From the NCBI GenBank assembly GCA_040882605.1, contig JBBEAY010000002.1:132272-196271 (forward strand): DNA of 64,000 nt, in the 5' to 3' direction. A program made the translations under genes and the position numbers. The notes beneath the pieces are model-generated. The model was not told the DNA's origin, did not search any database, and worked only from the letters and a program-made list of their open reading frames with translations. Origin of the DNA: JAOUEA01 sp040882605. Its GTDB lineage: Bacteria; Actinomycetota; UBA4738; HRBIN12. Shown one piece after another: positions 63,944 to 64,000 of this stretch (position 1 is its first letter; each line of letters starts with the position of its first letter).

Positions 63944-64000
63944 TCAGTAGCGTCCGAACACTGACAGTCCTTCGGGCATGAGGAAGCCCGACTCCTCCTG
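63944..64000 (-). CDS. C-terminal end of a gene entering from the right edge
   Basis: Reading in from base 64000, the last 18 codons give QEESGFLMPEGLSVFGRY and then TGA. The gene starts outside the window. Too little is visible to name it. Confidence 0.4.
   Translation of the reverse strand, partial: QEESGFLMPEGLSVFGRY

Overview
The window looks like a high-GC Actinomycetota chromosome, possibly from an uncultured Acidimicrobiia-like lineage (inference). GTG and TTG starts are common, many genes sit six or seven bases behind a TAnnnT box (leaderless-type promoters), tRNAs lack an encoded CCA, and the enoyl-ACP reductase is InhA-like. The cysteine/murI/rph/rdgB block matches the mycobacterial order mec-cysO-cysM-murI-Rv1339-rph-rdgB. 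No rRNA, CRISPR array, transposase or phage gene was found.

Layout. (1) 1-6261, minus: a phytanoyl-CoA-dioxygenase-like oxygenase (cut by the window edge), a DUF1989-GcvT fusion coupled to it, an unusual acyl-CoA-dehydrogenase-like flavoprotein and an APC permease. (2) 7432-15438, plus: a tightly overlapping seven-gene operon. Three genes encode a split glutamate-synthase-like enzyme (amidotransferase, GXGXG, FMN/Fe-S) and four encode a heterotetrameric sarcosine-oxidase-like enzyme. This is the gene content of an N-methylglutamate pathway (mgsABC plus mgd). The large subunit carries two intact Fe-S cysteine motifs that classical sarcosine oxidase lacks. Regions 1 and 2 together suggest uptake and demethylation of methylated amines or amino acids. 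(3) 15450-23254: a tiny C2H2 zinc-finger protein, a PLP decarboxylase, a DNA glycosylase, membrane proteins, and MFS and ABC drug-type exporters. (4) 23310-31562: MBL-rhodanese sulfur enzyme, VapBC-type toxin-antitoxin with an operator palindrome over its promoter, Lon protease, an ABC-2 exporter and a methyltransferase. (5) 31601-41017: AIM24-like protein, SDRs, FabI/InhA, CBS-DUF294 protein, PfkB kinase, Tat-lipoprotein amidohydrolase and an RNB ribonuclease.

(6) 41127-56908: selD, then the CysO cysteine-biosynthesis module (Mec peptidase, MoeB-like activator, CysO). The module is separated from cysM-murI-PDE-rph-rdgB by about 9 kb. That stretch carries a coiled-coil membrane protein, a repeat-rich intergenic region, two HME-type RND pumps with a small adaptor-like lipoprotein between them, and another lipoprotein. 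CysO ends in Gly-Gly-Cys rather than Gly-Gly, so the encoded protein resembles its own cysteine adduct and should need Mec trimming. (7) 56987-64000: a histidine kinase, a decayed hydrolase-cyclase and a TPR pseudogene, an L,D-transpeptidase, a CapA-like protein, a methyltransferase, tRNA-Leu, tRNA-Lys and tRNA-His, and the end of one further gene.

The candidate systems most worth pursuing are the Fe-S variant of the N-methylglutamate operon, the CysO-Gly-Gly-Cys design, and the paired RND pumps with a minimal adaptor. All functions are assigned by reading the sequence, without database searches.
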